From the NCBI GenBank assembly GCA_964036155.1, contig OZ038422.1, positions 23,893,201 to 23,957,200 on the forward strand: a DNA stretch of 64,000 bases. Direction: 5' to 3'. The notes beneath the pieces were generated by a model that saw only the letters and a list, made by a program, of their open reading frames with translations, ran no database searches and was not told where the DNA came from. Position 1 is the first letter of the stretch; each line of letters begins with the position of its first letter. Origin of the DNA: Diploscapter coronatus (taxonomy: Eukaryota; Nematoda; Chromadorea; Rhabditida; Rhabditidae). Both the position numbers and the translations under genes were made by a program. Positions 1 through 12,869 of the stretch are shown one piece after another.

Positions 1-964
1 GAAAAAATTGATAAAATTTAACGCGAAAAATCGGAAAAATCGTTCCTTTCCGTGGACAAGGGAAAGGGGCGTGGTCTATCTGCAAAAGACACTATGCCGC
101 TCGCTCCCCCTTTCTTTCCCTGCCTTTGGGGATCTTTTTCTCTGCACTCTCCTCCATTTCAGCATTGGCTTCTTTTATATTTTCGCGAATTATCAGGATC
201 TCAGCTCGGCGCCGCAGGATTTTTCTGATTTTTTCACTGAAGATAGACAATTGACCAACTAATCAAAATATCAAATAAAAACACATGTGCCTTTAAAAAT
301 ATGACTAGGGCGATCCAAATTAGTAAAGACAAAAAAATGGTCATTTTGAAATTAATTTAAAAAATATTTTCTGATAAAATTTCGTTTTTTTCTTTCGAGT
401 AGCATAATTAGGGAGTGTCAAATTTTATTTTAGTCAAGTTTTCAGACGATTTCAGTGATCCTTTGTCAAGATACAGTACCGCAAAGGCGAACATATATTA
501 TTGCCTCGGGAAAAGTTTGGCGCCGCAGGATTTTTCTAATTTTTACATATTTTGTAGATATCAACTAGGTGTACCGAGTCATCAAAAAAAATTAAATGTG
601 CCTTTTTTATAACTCGAAATATTAGCATTTTCGTAATTTGGTGTGCATTTGACGCGCATTTGCGGACTTCTTTCGCACCCGATCAATAAATCGATATCAC
701 CACGTGAAAGAGCGGTATCGAATTGTATAGTAGGTATCGAAAAATTATTAAAAACAAAAGTAAAACAAAAAAAATCGGCGATAATCGAAAGGGTTATCAA
801 CTATGGACACTATTGAATCCAGTGAAAGGGGCGGGGCTTGGCGGTCCCTACTTATGATTAAAGAGTTGCGCACGTTTTCAGTTTTTCTCACAGATAGCTT
901 TCTTTATTATTCCAATTTTAAATGACTTTTAAATTAGTTCATTAAAAATGATTACCAACTTAAG
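1..964 (+). other. intron of the mua-3-like gene with a duplicated motif
   Basis: No EGF-like coding sequence is visible here, although the exon at 965 begins in mid-codon and so needs an upstream exon. The stretch is therefore read as intron. It contains two copies of a GC-rich motif, GGCGCCGCAGGATTTTTCT, at 208 and 519, each followed by AT-rich sequence and a short ATGTGCCTTT string. It also has two GGGGCGKGG boxes, at 66-76 and 828-837. The open frame over 8-262 shows no domain and is not called as a gene. Confidence 0.6.
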
Positions 965-3900
965 GTGCAAACAAGGGTTTGTGGATATTTCTCCAAATCC
1001 CAAGCAGTTCGGAGGCGTCGTCTGCCAGGAGCTCATCAACGAGTGTCTCATACCTGGCGCCAATACTTGTAGTAAAAACGCCAACTGCTATGGTAAGTAT
1101 CAAATAATGGAGACCAACCTGCAGTAATGACGTAATGCAGTTTTATCTCTTTTTCTCATACTATTTTGTTGGATGGTGTCATGAAACTTAAAAGAATGAA
1201 AGTTTAAACCCTCTAAAAATGAACTTTAGATACCCGTGATTCCTACAAGTGCGTGTGCAAAGAAGGCTACAAAGATTATGATGAATTGAGAAACCCGGGA
1301 AGACGATGCGAGAAAGGTAATATTTGATGATTTGATACAATGTAAATACCATAATATCTCAAGGATTAGTAAATTTTCTCATATGATACTTTGAACACGT
1401 TTCTGAAATTTGTCCATAATGAAATTCAATTGATATGTTCCAAGATTCGCTTCATTCTTACAGTGCAAATTATTGATGCTCTCTGACGATTAAGAAGCAA
1501 CAATATTTAATAAAAATAATATAATTAATCATCATGATAGATTGAGTAAACCAAAAATTCAGCCAATAATCTGTGTGAGCCCGGCCGAAATGACTGCGAC
1601 CGTAATGCCCGTTGCATCGAGAGAGGAGATAACGACTATGATTGTGTCTGTAATCCAGGTACTAATAGTGAAATGATGATTATTTGAAAATGCTAATTTT
1701 TAATTGTATTATATCACCTTATCATATTCTATGGAACAACTAACAGGACTTTATCATAGTTTATTTTTACGCACTTTCTTCATGATATGAAGACTCGAAA
1801 TACCGATATCCTTAAAAATCAATTATTTTAATCTTAGGCTTCCTCGACAGATCGCCTCTGCCACAGAAACCAGGCAGAAAATGTATCGAGCAAATTTGCC
1901 AGGTACCTTTATTCGAAAGTTTCTGGAATAAAAAAATTTTAGGACGATACCAAGCACAACTGCCACCCAGCTGCGATTTGCAAGGAAGTCGATGGACCCG
2001 AGAGATACACATGTACCTGCAGAGACGGCTATCTGGATAAAAATCCGTCAAATCCAGGTATGAATGCAATTTTTACATTTAGAATTGTTATAATATAATG
2101 GACGGAATAGATAGCATTTGAAATTAGTCTGAAAAAGATTCAAATTTTCTCGAAACATCTTTTTAAATCACATAAAGCAATGAATTATGCTACGTAAAAT
2201 TAAAAGAAAATAGGTATATGTATTGCTAGTTATCATTGGCCAAGGGCGAACGTTTGAGATTATAGTGGACTGAATGTTTGATTATCATGAAACTTCCTTT
2301 CAAAAACACGAAATGATCGAATCGTTGTTATGCAAATTTTAATTAAAGTGGATCAATATTTCGAAAAGTATACTGAAACTCCAGGTAAAAGGTTTTGTTG
2401 AAATTTTTATAAGTTCGCATTAACGAGCGTGCAATCTAAAATTACCCTCAATAATGAAGTAAAATTTTCTTGACATAGTCTCAAGTTTATTAACCTTGAA
2501 AAGCAAAGCGATTTATTCATTAGCATCTTCTACCAGTTCTATTTTATTCCGTTTTTTCTCTTCTCCCCTCTATCTTTACACGCCCTGCGTTAATCCTATT
2601 ACAGTACGAAAAACATGATTTTTAGGGTCGAGTTTAAAATTATTCTAGTTTTCTTCTAAGCTTTCTATTATTATGTAAAAGCACCATTGTTTATCTATGA
2701 TAATTTCTCTAAACCAAATTCATTTTCCACTTCTTCAGGGATGAGCAAAATTTTCCTGCGCCCATTCCGAAGAAATTACTATCCGTCCTGCTCCAAAAAT
2801 CGAATTTTGCTCGTTCCTGCCCTCTTTTTCCCAACATATATTGAATAAATCTGATAATCACATTTAGGCCGCGAATGCCACGAAATCGTACAGGAATGTC
2901 TGGACCCCTCTCGAAACGACTGTGACCCAGCAGCTACCTGCCAAGATCTGGATGACGGATACACCTGCATCTGCCCGCCCAACAGGTACCAATTCAATTT
3001 ATAAAAAAAAAATCGCAGGCTAAGATGAAGTTTTTGTAAGAAGAATCATATTTTCTCTAATATATATAGATGCACATGGCCTTCTATTTTTAGCCTCCTG
3101 TATTTACAGTTGGCTGCTCTGAGTTCTCTAACTTTCGGACAATTCGTATTTAGATACGGATATCTAAAATTGCCTATTTCCATACAACCGCTCGCAATTA
3201 ACTTATTTTCTCTATCAAGGTTATAGAATTTTAGTTGATTTAGATTTAGTTTGAGTAGATAAGCTACAGGTTACGGTCATTTACAGGAATAGTTATAGGG
3301 TTAGGGTAAAGAAGAGATTTGGCAGGGTAATTCTCACTCCAAATTAGTTTATATTCTGAGCTAAAGTTAAAACCTAAATTAAATTTTAAAAAATGAATGC
3401 GATTACAGCAAGGACATCTCGCCCGACCCGAAGAAGCCGGGCAGAAACTGCAAGGCGCTCATCAACGAATGTCAATTCCCCCATCTTATTACGTGCTCTC
3501 GATTCGCTGATTGCATCGATCAGGAAGGTTAGCAGCCTTTTGTTTATAATTTTTGCGAGCTACATCCCAGATTCATTGAAATTAGAGTGCTTTGATGTGG
3601 TTATTGAATTTTCTTAAATTTATTTGCATAATTCCAATAATTTTTTTGAATAGCAATTGCAGATTAAATTGAATTAAAATATATGAATTTCGTCTTCGAA
3701 TATTTTGAAACATTTATATTGCAAACGACCGTCTACTTGAAACAGGATAGAAGAAGTGTTTTTTCTCCCCTATCCTGTGAGTCTCGGAATGCGCGAGAGA
3801 CGAGCACTTGTTTATTAGGCGATTTCCTTGTTATCTTTTCGTTTTTCGCATTTTTAAAGACAACTATCGATGATTAATTGGGAATTTTTTATCGATATCG

Positions 3901-6900
3901 ATAGAGAAAAATAATTGCCAAGTGCTTGTTACGAAAATTCCGTTAAATTTGATGCAAACGCAAAGAAAAACGAAGGGTAATAAAAAGAATCACCAAATGA
4001 ACAAATGTCGTCATTTCGCGGCTCAAAAGAGAAAGAAAGAAACGCGCTCTTTTTATTTCGTCTCAAGTTATCGGTTATTTACAATACCAATCCGAACAAA
4101 TTAGACTACCTACCAAATCGTCTAGTGAAGACGATAGTGCACTAAATAATTTAAAATCTATGTTATTTCATCGAATTTTCTAAAGAAATAAAATATTTTC
4201 GATTTCCAGATGGATACACTTGCAAGTGCAAGCCCGAATATCACGACCAGAATCCCGCCGAGCCAGGAAGACAGTGCAAATTCATCGAAAATGAATGCCT
4301 TTTGCCGACACTTAATGACTGCGATAAACACGCCAAATGCATCGACACCATCGATGGATACAGGTTGGACTTCATTATTTTAGTCTGTGATAGTGCAAAT
4401 GAAAATTAATTAATGTTTCGGAAGAGCTAGACTTAGAGCAGAGCTATTACTTTCCTAACAATATTCTCGTTATATATCACTTTATAAACTTAACAAATCG
4501 AGAATTTATCTTCCACTGACGATAACGCACATGAATAGGAACTTGATTTGAAAACCTTTCCGAGAAACAACGAATCAGTTTATAGAATTTCCCCTTTGAG
4601 ATAGCCAGCTTTTTCTTAAATTTTTCTAAAATAGTGAAGAATATTAAAGAACAAAATTTAGATGCGAATGTCTCGCGCCATACCGAGATGAGAATCCATC
4701 TGAGCCTGGCACGGTGTGTCGCTACAACGAATGTCTCGACCCGACTACGAATGATTGCAGCAAGGATGCCGAGTGCATTGACAATGAGGATGGCTACACT
4801 TGCAGGTATGAGAATCTGAGAGTTGCATTTATTAATCCTAATCCTTCGAAGGTGCAAAGTTGGGTTCTTCGACGAAACGACCGATCCAACGAGAACAGGC
4901 AGAGTGTGCATCTCGATCGAGTCTGACGTCCCAACGACCTCGACCACAACTCTGTCACCCAACCTCATTCCTTGCGGCGACAAATTCTGTCATCTCGATT
5001 TGGGAGAGGTAAGATTTTAAAAATCTCGAAAATAATAACATCAGACATTCTTGAGTCGGACTTTTTTTCATACCACTACATGAAATTTTGAAGGGTCTAA
5101 TTGATTTTATTTAGTATCATCGATTTTAGGTTTGCATCGACGGAAATAGATGCGGCTGCCGACCACACGAGGCCAGATCCGGGCCAGGAGAGAAATGCGT
5201 CCCTGTTTATGAAGTAGGTTTCAAATGAATTGCGGATCATGGACTATCATTAGAGAATAACTGCTTGTGTGCAGCTTTTAGACGAATAATTAAAGAAAGT
5301 AAATTTACGATGTAGGATTTACAAAATTTGAAGACGACTGAGCATCATTTAAAATCGCTGCTTCTGCATTATTCTTCTTTGGAGTAGTAATTCAATCAAA
5401 ATTAAATCATACCAGAATGCCTTGCACACATTTTACACTATTTATAGGGAGATAAATGACGTAGCGTATAGGTCATTGACAGAGCGGCTCTGAATTAATA
5501 TCAATTAAAAATTGATTTCCCATTTAGATACCCCTCGACACGATTGCAGTTGACGTTGACGGTGAAAATATCCACTTCTCGCCAAGCTACACCCGTCCTG
5601 ATACTCCAGGTGAAGATGCTCAAAACTAGCTGAGAATATGCTCAACTTGCAGAGCACGTCGAGATCGAGGAGACCTTCAAGAAGGGACTCGCCAGCGTAC
5701 TCCACATGACTGAAGTCGGACCCAAATACGTCGAAACTGATGTCAACCTCATCACCAATCCTAAGGTTTGCATATAATTTTATCTTAAATTTACAACGCG
5801 ACCAGTTCCATGAATTGAATTTTATATATTCACTAGTTTTAGAAGATATTTCGTGAAACATAGATATTTGTTTGTAGATCAACCGTTGACCATCCTTCTA
5901 AAATCGTCAGTTTATGCAAAAAAAAAATTGATTGTTTGACAATTCGATATACCAAGAATTTTATGAAACTTAAGACAAATAATCGTAGATAGTTTTTAGC
6001 TTTTCTACACAGTCAACAGACCGTATTAAATATCCAAAACTTTACTGACACTTGACATTCAATGGAACATAATTTCCAAACATGATTATTGCCTCTTCAT
6101 TTCTCTTAAATCGCTAATTTCAGGCCGAAAATCCCAACTGGAACAGCGGACTTCTGATCAAATCGACCGTGAAGCTGACCGAGAGCTACGACAAATGCAA
6201 GTTGTTCGAGCAGTACGCCGAGGTGATCAAATCGTTCGGCTACAAACACGCAAATCTCGGCATCAGTAAGGACTTCGAACAACTCAATCCTTGCAAGTGA
6301 GCATCAATTCACCATTCATGAACTAAAAATAAACTAGGTTTTATTATTATGGCAGTGAAAAATTAAATTTTCACACTAAGATGGCTCAAGGTCTTTGATT
6401 TTCTTGATCAGAAGAACATGAGACATGGGCTTTTGTCGAAATGAATGAATAGATTGGTACCAACGAAATTATTGAACACCTAATTTCAGGCCACCAGTCG
6501 AAGAGAAGAAGGGACTTCCATGTGGTGACGGATTCTGCAACGAAGAGCTCGGAGAGATCTGCATTGCAGACAAGATCTGTGGTTGCCCGAGAGGCATGAA
6601 GAGAAAGGACATGGCGAGCGTTTGCAAGTCGGTGAGTAGCGAAATAAGTTTGGTCATCAATAAAATATACCTTCAATGTTTTCGCATCATTAGCAATAAT
6701 ATTTCTCAGTGCTGATTGTTGCAAATCGAAGAGCAATTTATCATGAAGATAAAACAAGGATACCGGACTATGTTTCAAGATCGTATAACGTATTTTCATC
6801 CAAAACGTATTATTAGACATTCTACGAAAGAGGTTGCATTAAAATATCATTTTTATAATTTAGGTCGAGCCTTTCAACCTCATCCTCTACGTGATTCGTG

Positions 6901-9900
6901 ATGGAGCGAAGAAACTCGAGTACACTTCGAACTTGGCGAACCCTACAGATTTCCTGACGAAGGATCTGACTGATCGATTCATCGATGGAATCGCTCAGAG
7001 TTACGATCACACTCCGCTCAAGGCTGGATTCGTCTCCTCTGATGTCAACGAAATCGAACGACCCAACACCAGAAACGCTGTGAGTTTGCAGATGTCTAGC
7101 GTTTTGGTATATCAATCACGAACAAAAACAACTGAAAAGTTACTTTCGAAATTATGCTCAAAGTGTTTTCCGAAACCTATAGACTATCTTTAAGAATTTT
7201 TAAATTAAATACGCCGATCTATTGAATTAGTAGTTTTGCTAATTGAACTTTGAATTTGTTGAAGCCAGCAAATATTTTTCATTGACAGATTAATTTTCAC
7301 AGAATAACGTCTGAAAGAAATCAAGTGAATATTCATTTTTCTAAAACATACAAAAATTTCAGTCCTGGGTGCACGGCTTGCTCTACAATTTCACGGCGAA
7401 CTTCGAGCGCGGCTCTGTCAGTGAACCCAAATTGGTGTTCGACGATCTGATCGAGTATATCTCGAGAAAAAACAATTACGAAGTCGGAACTTCCAAACTC
7501 TTCATCAGTCCTGATCAGGTTAATATTTTATAGAAGAATGTGAAGATTAACTTTAATTTTATAAGCAAACTTAAGGTCTTCATGAAGATCAGAATGGTTT
7601 TAAACAGTTCTTTTTATTTTTATGATCTGTTTCTTTTTCTATTTAAACTACACAAACGAAAAAGATTGAAACTATGAAATTCACTTTGAATTTCTGATTT
7701 TTTGAAACATAACTATTTTCTTCAGATTTCTCCATTCTCCGTCTGCTACAGAGCAGATTTCTCACCCAACGCAATTTGCAAGGAGAACAGTCACGGCGGT
7801 TGCACTTGCGAGTGTCAAGCTGGTATGGTGAAATATTCATTTTTTTCAATTATTTTATTAAGCGGAATATTTGATTAACTGGTGACAAGAGAAGTGTCTT
7901 GGTGATGGAAATTTTGTAGCATATCTTAATGTTTTTTATCAATTTTAAATGCTACGACGTAATAGATTTCGGAAATTATTGTTCATCTCTGGCGAAGTGC
8001 CATTTGATTGAAAATTTTGGGAAAATCGAATTTTATGAATAAGCGATAGATATGTACGAGTTATCGTGAGTTTTCATGTCATTATTGAGACTTCATTCAC
8101 AGTGCGCGACATTATTCAGTGATCCCTCAACAATCGAGTGGTCACTTCGCCAGAGATGGACGATAGATGATAATCAATGATTTATGATACTTTATAATCG
8201 ACAGAATTCCACTCTGAATTAAGAGAAATCCGAAATTTTACTCATTTCTATCATTTCAGGATTCCGTGATCTGAATCCGAATAACCCTGGAAGAAATTGT
8301 CTTGCAACTGTCGGAATAAATGAGTGCGAAAAGCCAGAGTTGAATGAATGCTCACCTCACGCCAGATGCATTGATGAGGAGGTCCTTTACAGGTACGAAA
8401 ATGAAAAGATGAAATTGAAATGATTTTTACCATTGGTTAAGGTATGAGATTTTGAAGGCAAAATATCGAAATATTAGTAGACGTTTCATTCAAAGATTTC
8501 GAAATTTTTGAAAGTTTTTTTTTACAAATCTATTAACGTTTTTAGATGCGAATGTATCAAGCCGTACGTCAACTCTGCGCCTCCAGACAAATTGAAAGGT
8601 TCCGAGTGCAAGATCGACTACTGCAGCGACGTGAATTACTGCCCCATGAACTCGACCTGCAGGAACGGCAAGGACGGTCCTGAGTGCATCTGCGAGCCTG
8701 GCTACATGGACCTCAGACAGAGCTTGGACTCGGAGAAGCTTGCCGAGGTGAATTAAATGACATGGAAACAACAGTGCCTCAGTTGTATGATGCATGAATT
8801 TGGTAGTTTCTGAAACATTATTCTGTTTCAGTAAATTTTTCAAAAAACAAAAAAAGTCCCCAGAAAGTAGTATACTAGGCTAGGCTGGTGATGAGAATAA
8901 TAGTGATGTAAATCAGTGATCTTCACCAGTCATGAAAGATGAAATCCTGAAAATTCATTAATTTCAGTTCGGATTGACGGAAGCCTACTGCAAGCTGCCG
9001 AAAGACGTGCCGAAATGCAAATGGGGTCTGCACGACTGTCTCAGCAATGATCTCTGCAAGGACCTGCCTAATGGCAAATTCGAGTGCAGGTACTATTTCG
9101 TGAACAATTTAGCCTTTTGGGTGGGATGTTAGGATAAAGTAAAATGATGTAGCAATGAGTCAGTACTACTTTCAACTGAAGTGCATGAAAATTTATTAAT
9201 CAAATTTCTCTCCGAGAATTATTGGAAAACAAAATCTGAACCCTAACGATGATATGGTATGAACTCAGATGCCCCGATGGCCAAGATGACGGCGACCTCA
9301 ACAATCCCGGTCACATCTGCGCTGCTCGGCTTGCGGAAGCCTGCTCAAATCACGGAGATGCAGTTCGTGTCTCCAATTCGTCGGAATTGACCTGCGTCTG
9401 TGAGAAGGGATGGCATGGACCTACGTGTGCGGTAAGAATGATGCTCATTTAACGATTTTTATCGTCATTCGAAATAGCTTGCAAGTTGCAACCCTCTAAA
9501 GAAATACCATGATGATTCGGGATTTCTTGAACATCTTTCAAAGTTCCCCTTTTCCTCACGCTTTGTTTATCTTTCCGATGGTAGTAATGAACGAATGAAG
9601 AAAATAATAGAATCCAAAAAAATCAAAATGTCCAATTAAGTCAGTAAAATGATGAAAATTTCAGGAGCAAGACTCTCAAGCGGGTCTGATTCTGATGACG
9701 ATCCTAGCCCTCCTCTTCCTGCTTCTCACTCTTCTGTGCTGCCTGTGGCTGTGTGCTCGCTGCAGATGCTTCGGCGCTCGAGGCTCCGCAGGTTCTGCCT
9801 CTGGACAAGAGATCCTCGGATCCGACTACTACACCATTCCGAGAGCCAAACTTGCACCGAGAGTAAGAATTTTTTTTATCGAATACCTCAGAATTGTGTC

Positions 9901-11461
9901 AACACACTTTGAGAGAATTCATAATGAATCGAAACTCTATATGAAACTTGACTGAAACCTCAGTAAAAAATGTCTGGAGATAGTGGGCTTCATGATAATG
10001 ATTTCGAATTCGAATTATAAACGCTAACCACAGCTAAAATCAATTGAATGACAGCTATGGAGTTCTGATATTTTACAGAATCTATCTGAAACCTCCGATA
10101 TAACTTTACAGTAGAGTATCGGCGAAAATGTTTGAAGTATGTAATTGCAAGAACACAACTCTACCAATATGAAAACTATGCGGCTTCCGATCATAAATGA
10201 TGCGATATATTTGAATCATTCAATTCTATGACTTCAGCTTGACTACCACGATGACGGTGCTCTGGCGAACTACCTGGATGGATCGTCGATTTCTTCTGAC
10301 GGCTCGATCGAGGAAGTCGAACGACGAGTGACGACTGATGTGACCACCAAGGAGATCCGCACCACCACCGTCAGGGACGAGTCCGGACAGGTCATCAGTC
10401 AGAGTCAGGTATGGACAATAGAGTTAATTTTGATAGGTTGCAAAATATTCTTTGGTGAATTTTCGATTAAATACTGCAATAATTCTCACGTAATCATGTA
10501 TACCTCAAAAATTTGAATTATAATCTTGATATAGTGCAATATAGTATTGACGAAAACTCATTCCTTCTCAAAAAATTTGCCTGTGGTAACCTGAAACTTT
10601 ATGCATTGTCAAATATTGAGCGATTATTTCGTATCATCCATAACTTGAATTCATTAAAAAAATGCATCAATTAAAAACAGGAAAACAAATGAATAACTCA
10701 ATGAATATAGCCAATATTCGTAACTTTAGATGATCTCTCACGGCGCTGGAGCAGCGGGAGCTTCGCTGGGCGAGACGGAGACTGAGCAGTACGGCATGAC
10801 CTCGTCGGATCACTTCCGCACTGCGGCCGCAGGAGCCAGCTCCGCTTCCGCGTTCCGATCCGCTAGCCGAGCATCGGTATATTTCTTTCTGATATTCTCG
10901 ATGCTCAAAATAAAATCTTCTTCACAGTGTGACTAGAAAATATGTAGAAAAACTATTTTCGCATTAAATCTATACGCAGCCTATTCAATAATTTCTCCTT
11001 GTCGTTACAAGTTCTGCTAAATAGTCATGCTATTTTAGGATCATCTGAAAATCAACTATGAGTTCAAATTTTAAAATTTCAGGGACTGGACTACGATTCT
11101 GACATGGAAGACAGCGGACAACACGTCTACGACAGAACCACTAAAGTCAACACGGTAAATTAGTTTATGAATTCAAAAATGGAGAAGTAGAAATTTGAGT
11201 TAACTTTTATCTTCTAAAGATACCGGCCTATTCAATTATAAACGATTGAATAATGCAGTGAAATTTTGACAAATACGAATGAAAATAGTCAACCGAAATT
11301 TAATGTATAAGATTTAGCTATTTTGCGATATTTTAATAAAACGGGAAGGCATTTTTTAGCATCACGACTTCCAACCCGGTAACGATCCGCGCACCGGCAC
11401 GGAACGCTCCAAGAATGAATTCGTCACAACAACGAAATCTTCCGAAGTCAATTACTTCTAA
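965..11461 (+). CDS. mua-3: MUA-3-like transmembrane adhesion receptor, 3' part
   Basis: In nematodes MUA-3 holds epidermal hemidesmosome-like fibrous organelles to cuticle and links them to intermediate filaments. Only the C-terminal part is present. Exons read as: 965-1092, 1230-1316, 1563-1658, 1838-1902, 1943-2057, 2868-2985, 3409-3527, 4210-4363, 4662-4805, 4852-5008, 5130-5213, 5528-5609, 5653-5765, 6124-6296, 6490-6631, 6864-7079, 7363-7518, 7726-7822, 8260-8392, 8546-8747, 8968-9089, 9269-9431, 9665-9862, 10238-10408, 10730-10876, 11083-11154, 11360-11461. In order they give calcium-binding-like EGF repeats (NDC, C.C..GY patterns), a Thr-rich linker, a SEA-like domain (5528-6296), a Cys module, a second SEA-like domain (6864-7518), more EGF repeats, a final EGF (CEKGWHGPTC), a Leu-rich membrane span near 9690-9750, a Cys-rich CARCRC juxtamembrane stretch, and a Ser/Thr-rich tail ending SSEVNYF. 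The gene symbol rests on this architecture and tail. Confidence 0.85.
7978..8164. repeat. inverted-repeat element in a mua-3 intron
   Basis: Arms at 7978-8010 and 8131-8164 are inverted copies sharing the core CATCTCTGGCGAAGTG, about 33 bp each around a 120 bp spacer. The element lies wholly inside the intron 7823-8259 and has no coding sequence. A MITE remnant is the simplest reading; a structured intronic RNA is possible. Confidence 0.65.
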
Positions 11462-12869
11462 AAATTGACTCTACCCTCCTCACTTGAAACTCAGAAATCA
11501 CATCGGTAATTAGGAAAATAGCACCTTCTTAGCTTGAGAATAGCACACAACATGGTAGTTTTTATATGCTCTCAAAAATCAACTTGCCATTTCTTTGAGT
11601 TATGAAGTTGCTATTTATTCCGAATACCGAAATATCGTCAGTTCATATTCCTTGAATTTCTCGAATACTTTGTTATCGTAATTTTAGAAATTTCTAGGAC
11701 CGTTATTATTGTATTTTTCGTAAAATTGCATGAAAAGTGCCATTTTCGATTTTTTCCTTCAGATGATCATGCAATTAATTGGGAGACCAAAGAAATCAAT
11801 CAATAATGGGCTGAGAAGATTGAACAATCGACGCATGGTTATTTTTCGCCCAATTTTTATTGATTTTCTTACAATCTCTTATGATATCTAAATATTTTCA
11901 TTATTTCTGAATTTTTGTAGATTTAGTCGTTTTTCGCCAGAATCGCCATGATCAAATCGGTCTATCGAATGATTATCACCCACTGCCCCAGGTCGAATAT
12001 GTTTGTATCAGTTTTTCAATTTTATTATTACTCTTTATATAGTTTATTTAAAATGTGCTCCATTGCTGAATATGACAAATCGATTTTGCCACTTATAACT
12101 GGAGTGAATTTTAAATAGCCGAATTTTTAATAATTTTAAATAGCATATCAGTTATTATTACTATTCGCCACTCGGTGCTATTTTCCATTTATTTTGCATT
12201 GTAAATACCTGACAAATCACTCAATAGTTGGATAATCATACTTAATTACGACAATTAACAACTATTTCCAAAACTGCCATCCATAATTGCCTTTTCGTTC
12301 TAACTAATTATGCCTTTCGACTAAATTACGCATTTCTCCCGTTCATAATATTGCCGAATTTCGCAAATACGAAGTAAGATTATTTTCTTTTCTTTGTTTA
12401 GGTAGACACTTATTTTGTATTTCCGTTGACCGTATGCTCAATTATTATGTGTGTTTTTCATGCATCGAGATAAAACAATAAAATATTTGACTAAAACGTT
12501 TATTTTTCATATAAAATTCTCATTAGAAATCTGCCATAGGATACCAACTTCTGAGACAGGTATCCTTGCATGCAATGATAGCAAAGTTTCTTGACACCGG
12601 TTTTAGAAACATTAAAGATTTGTGTTTTGATAGTTTAGAACCGCGTAAAATTGCGTAAATATTGGGAGTTATTTAGGAAATAAAATAAAATACAAATTAT
12701 TAACATTTTCACCGAAATGAGCCCAACTTTTGTTAAACATATGCGCTAAATGATAAATTCAACCAGTTTTAATTATAAATAAATATTTTCCAATAAAAAC
12801 GTAAGTTATATGACATTTTCTGAGTAGACATCTAGCGATATAATGAGATTCGGCTAGTCATTCTAATAG
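11462..12869. other. convergent intergenic region / 3'UTRs
   Basis: Lies between the stop codons of mua-3 (+) and tbc-8 (-). No open frame of interest is present. An AATAAA hexamer on the + strand at 12477-12482 could end a 1 kb mua-3 3'UTR. A TTTATT at 12498-12503 is AATAAA for the minus strand and could serve tbc-8, which would make the two transcripts end within a few tens of bases of each other. These signals are common by chance in AT-rich DNA. Confidence 0.4.
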
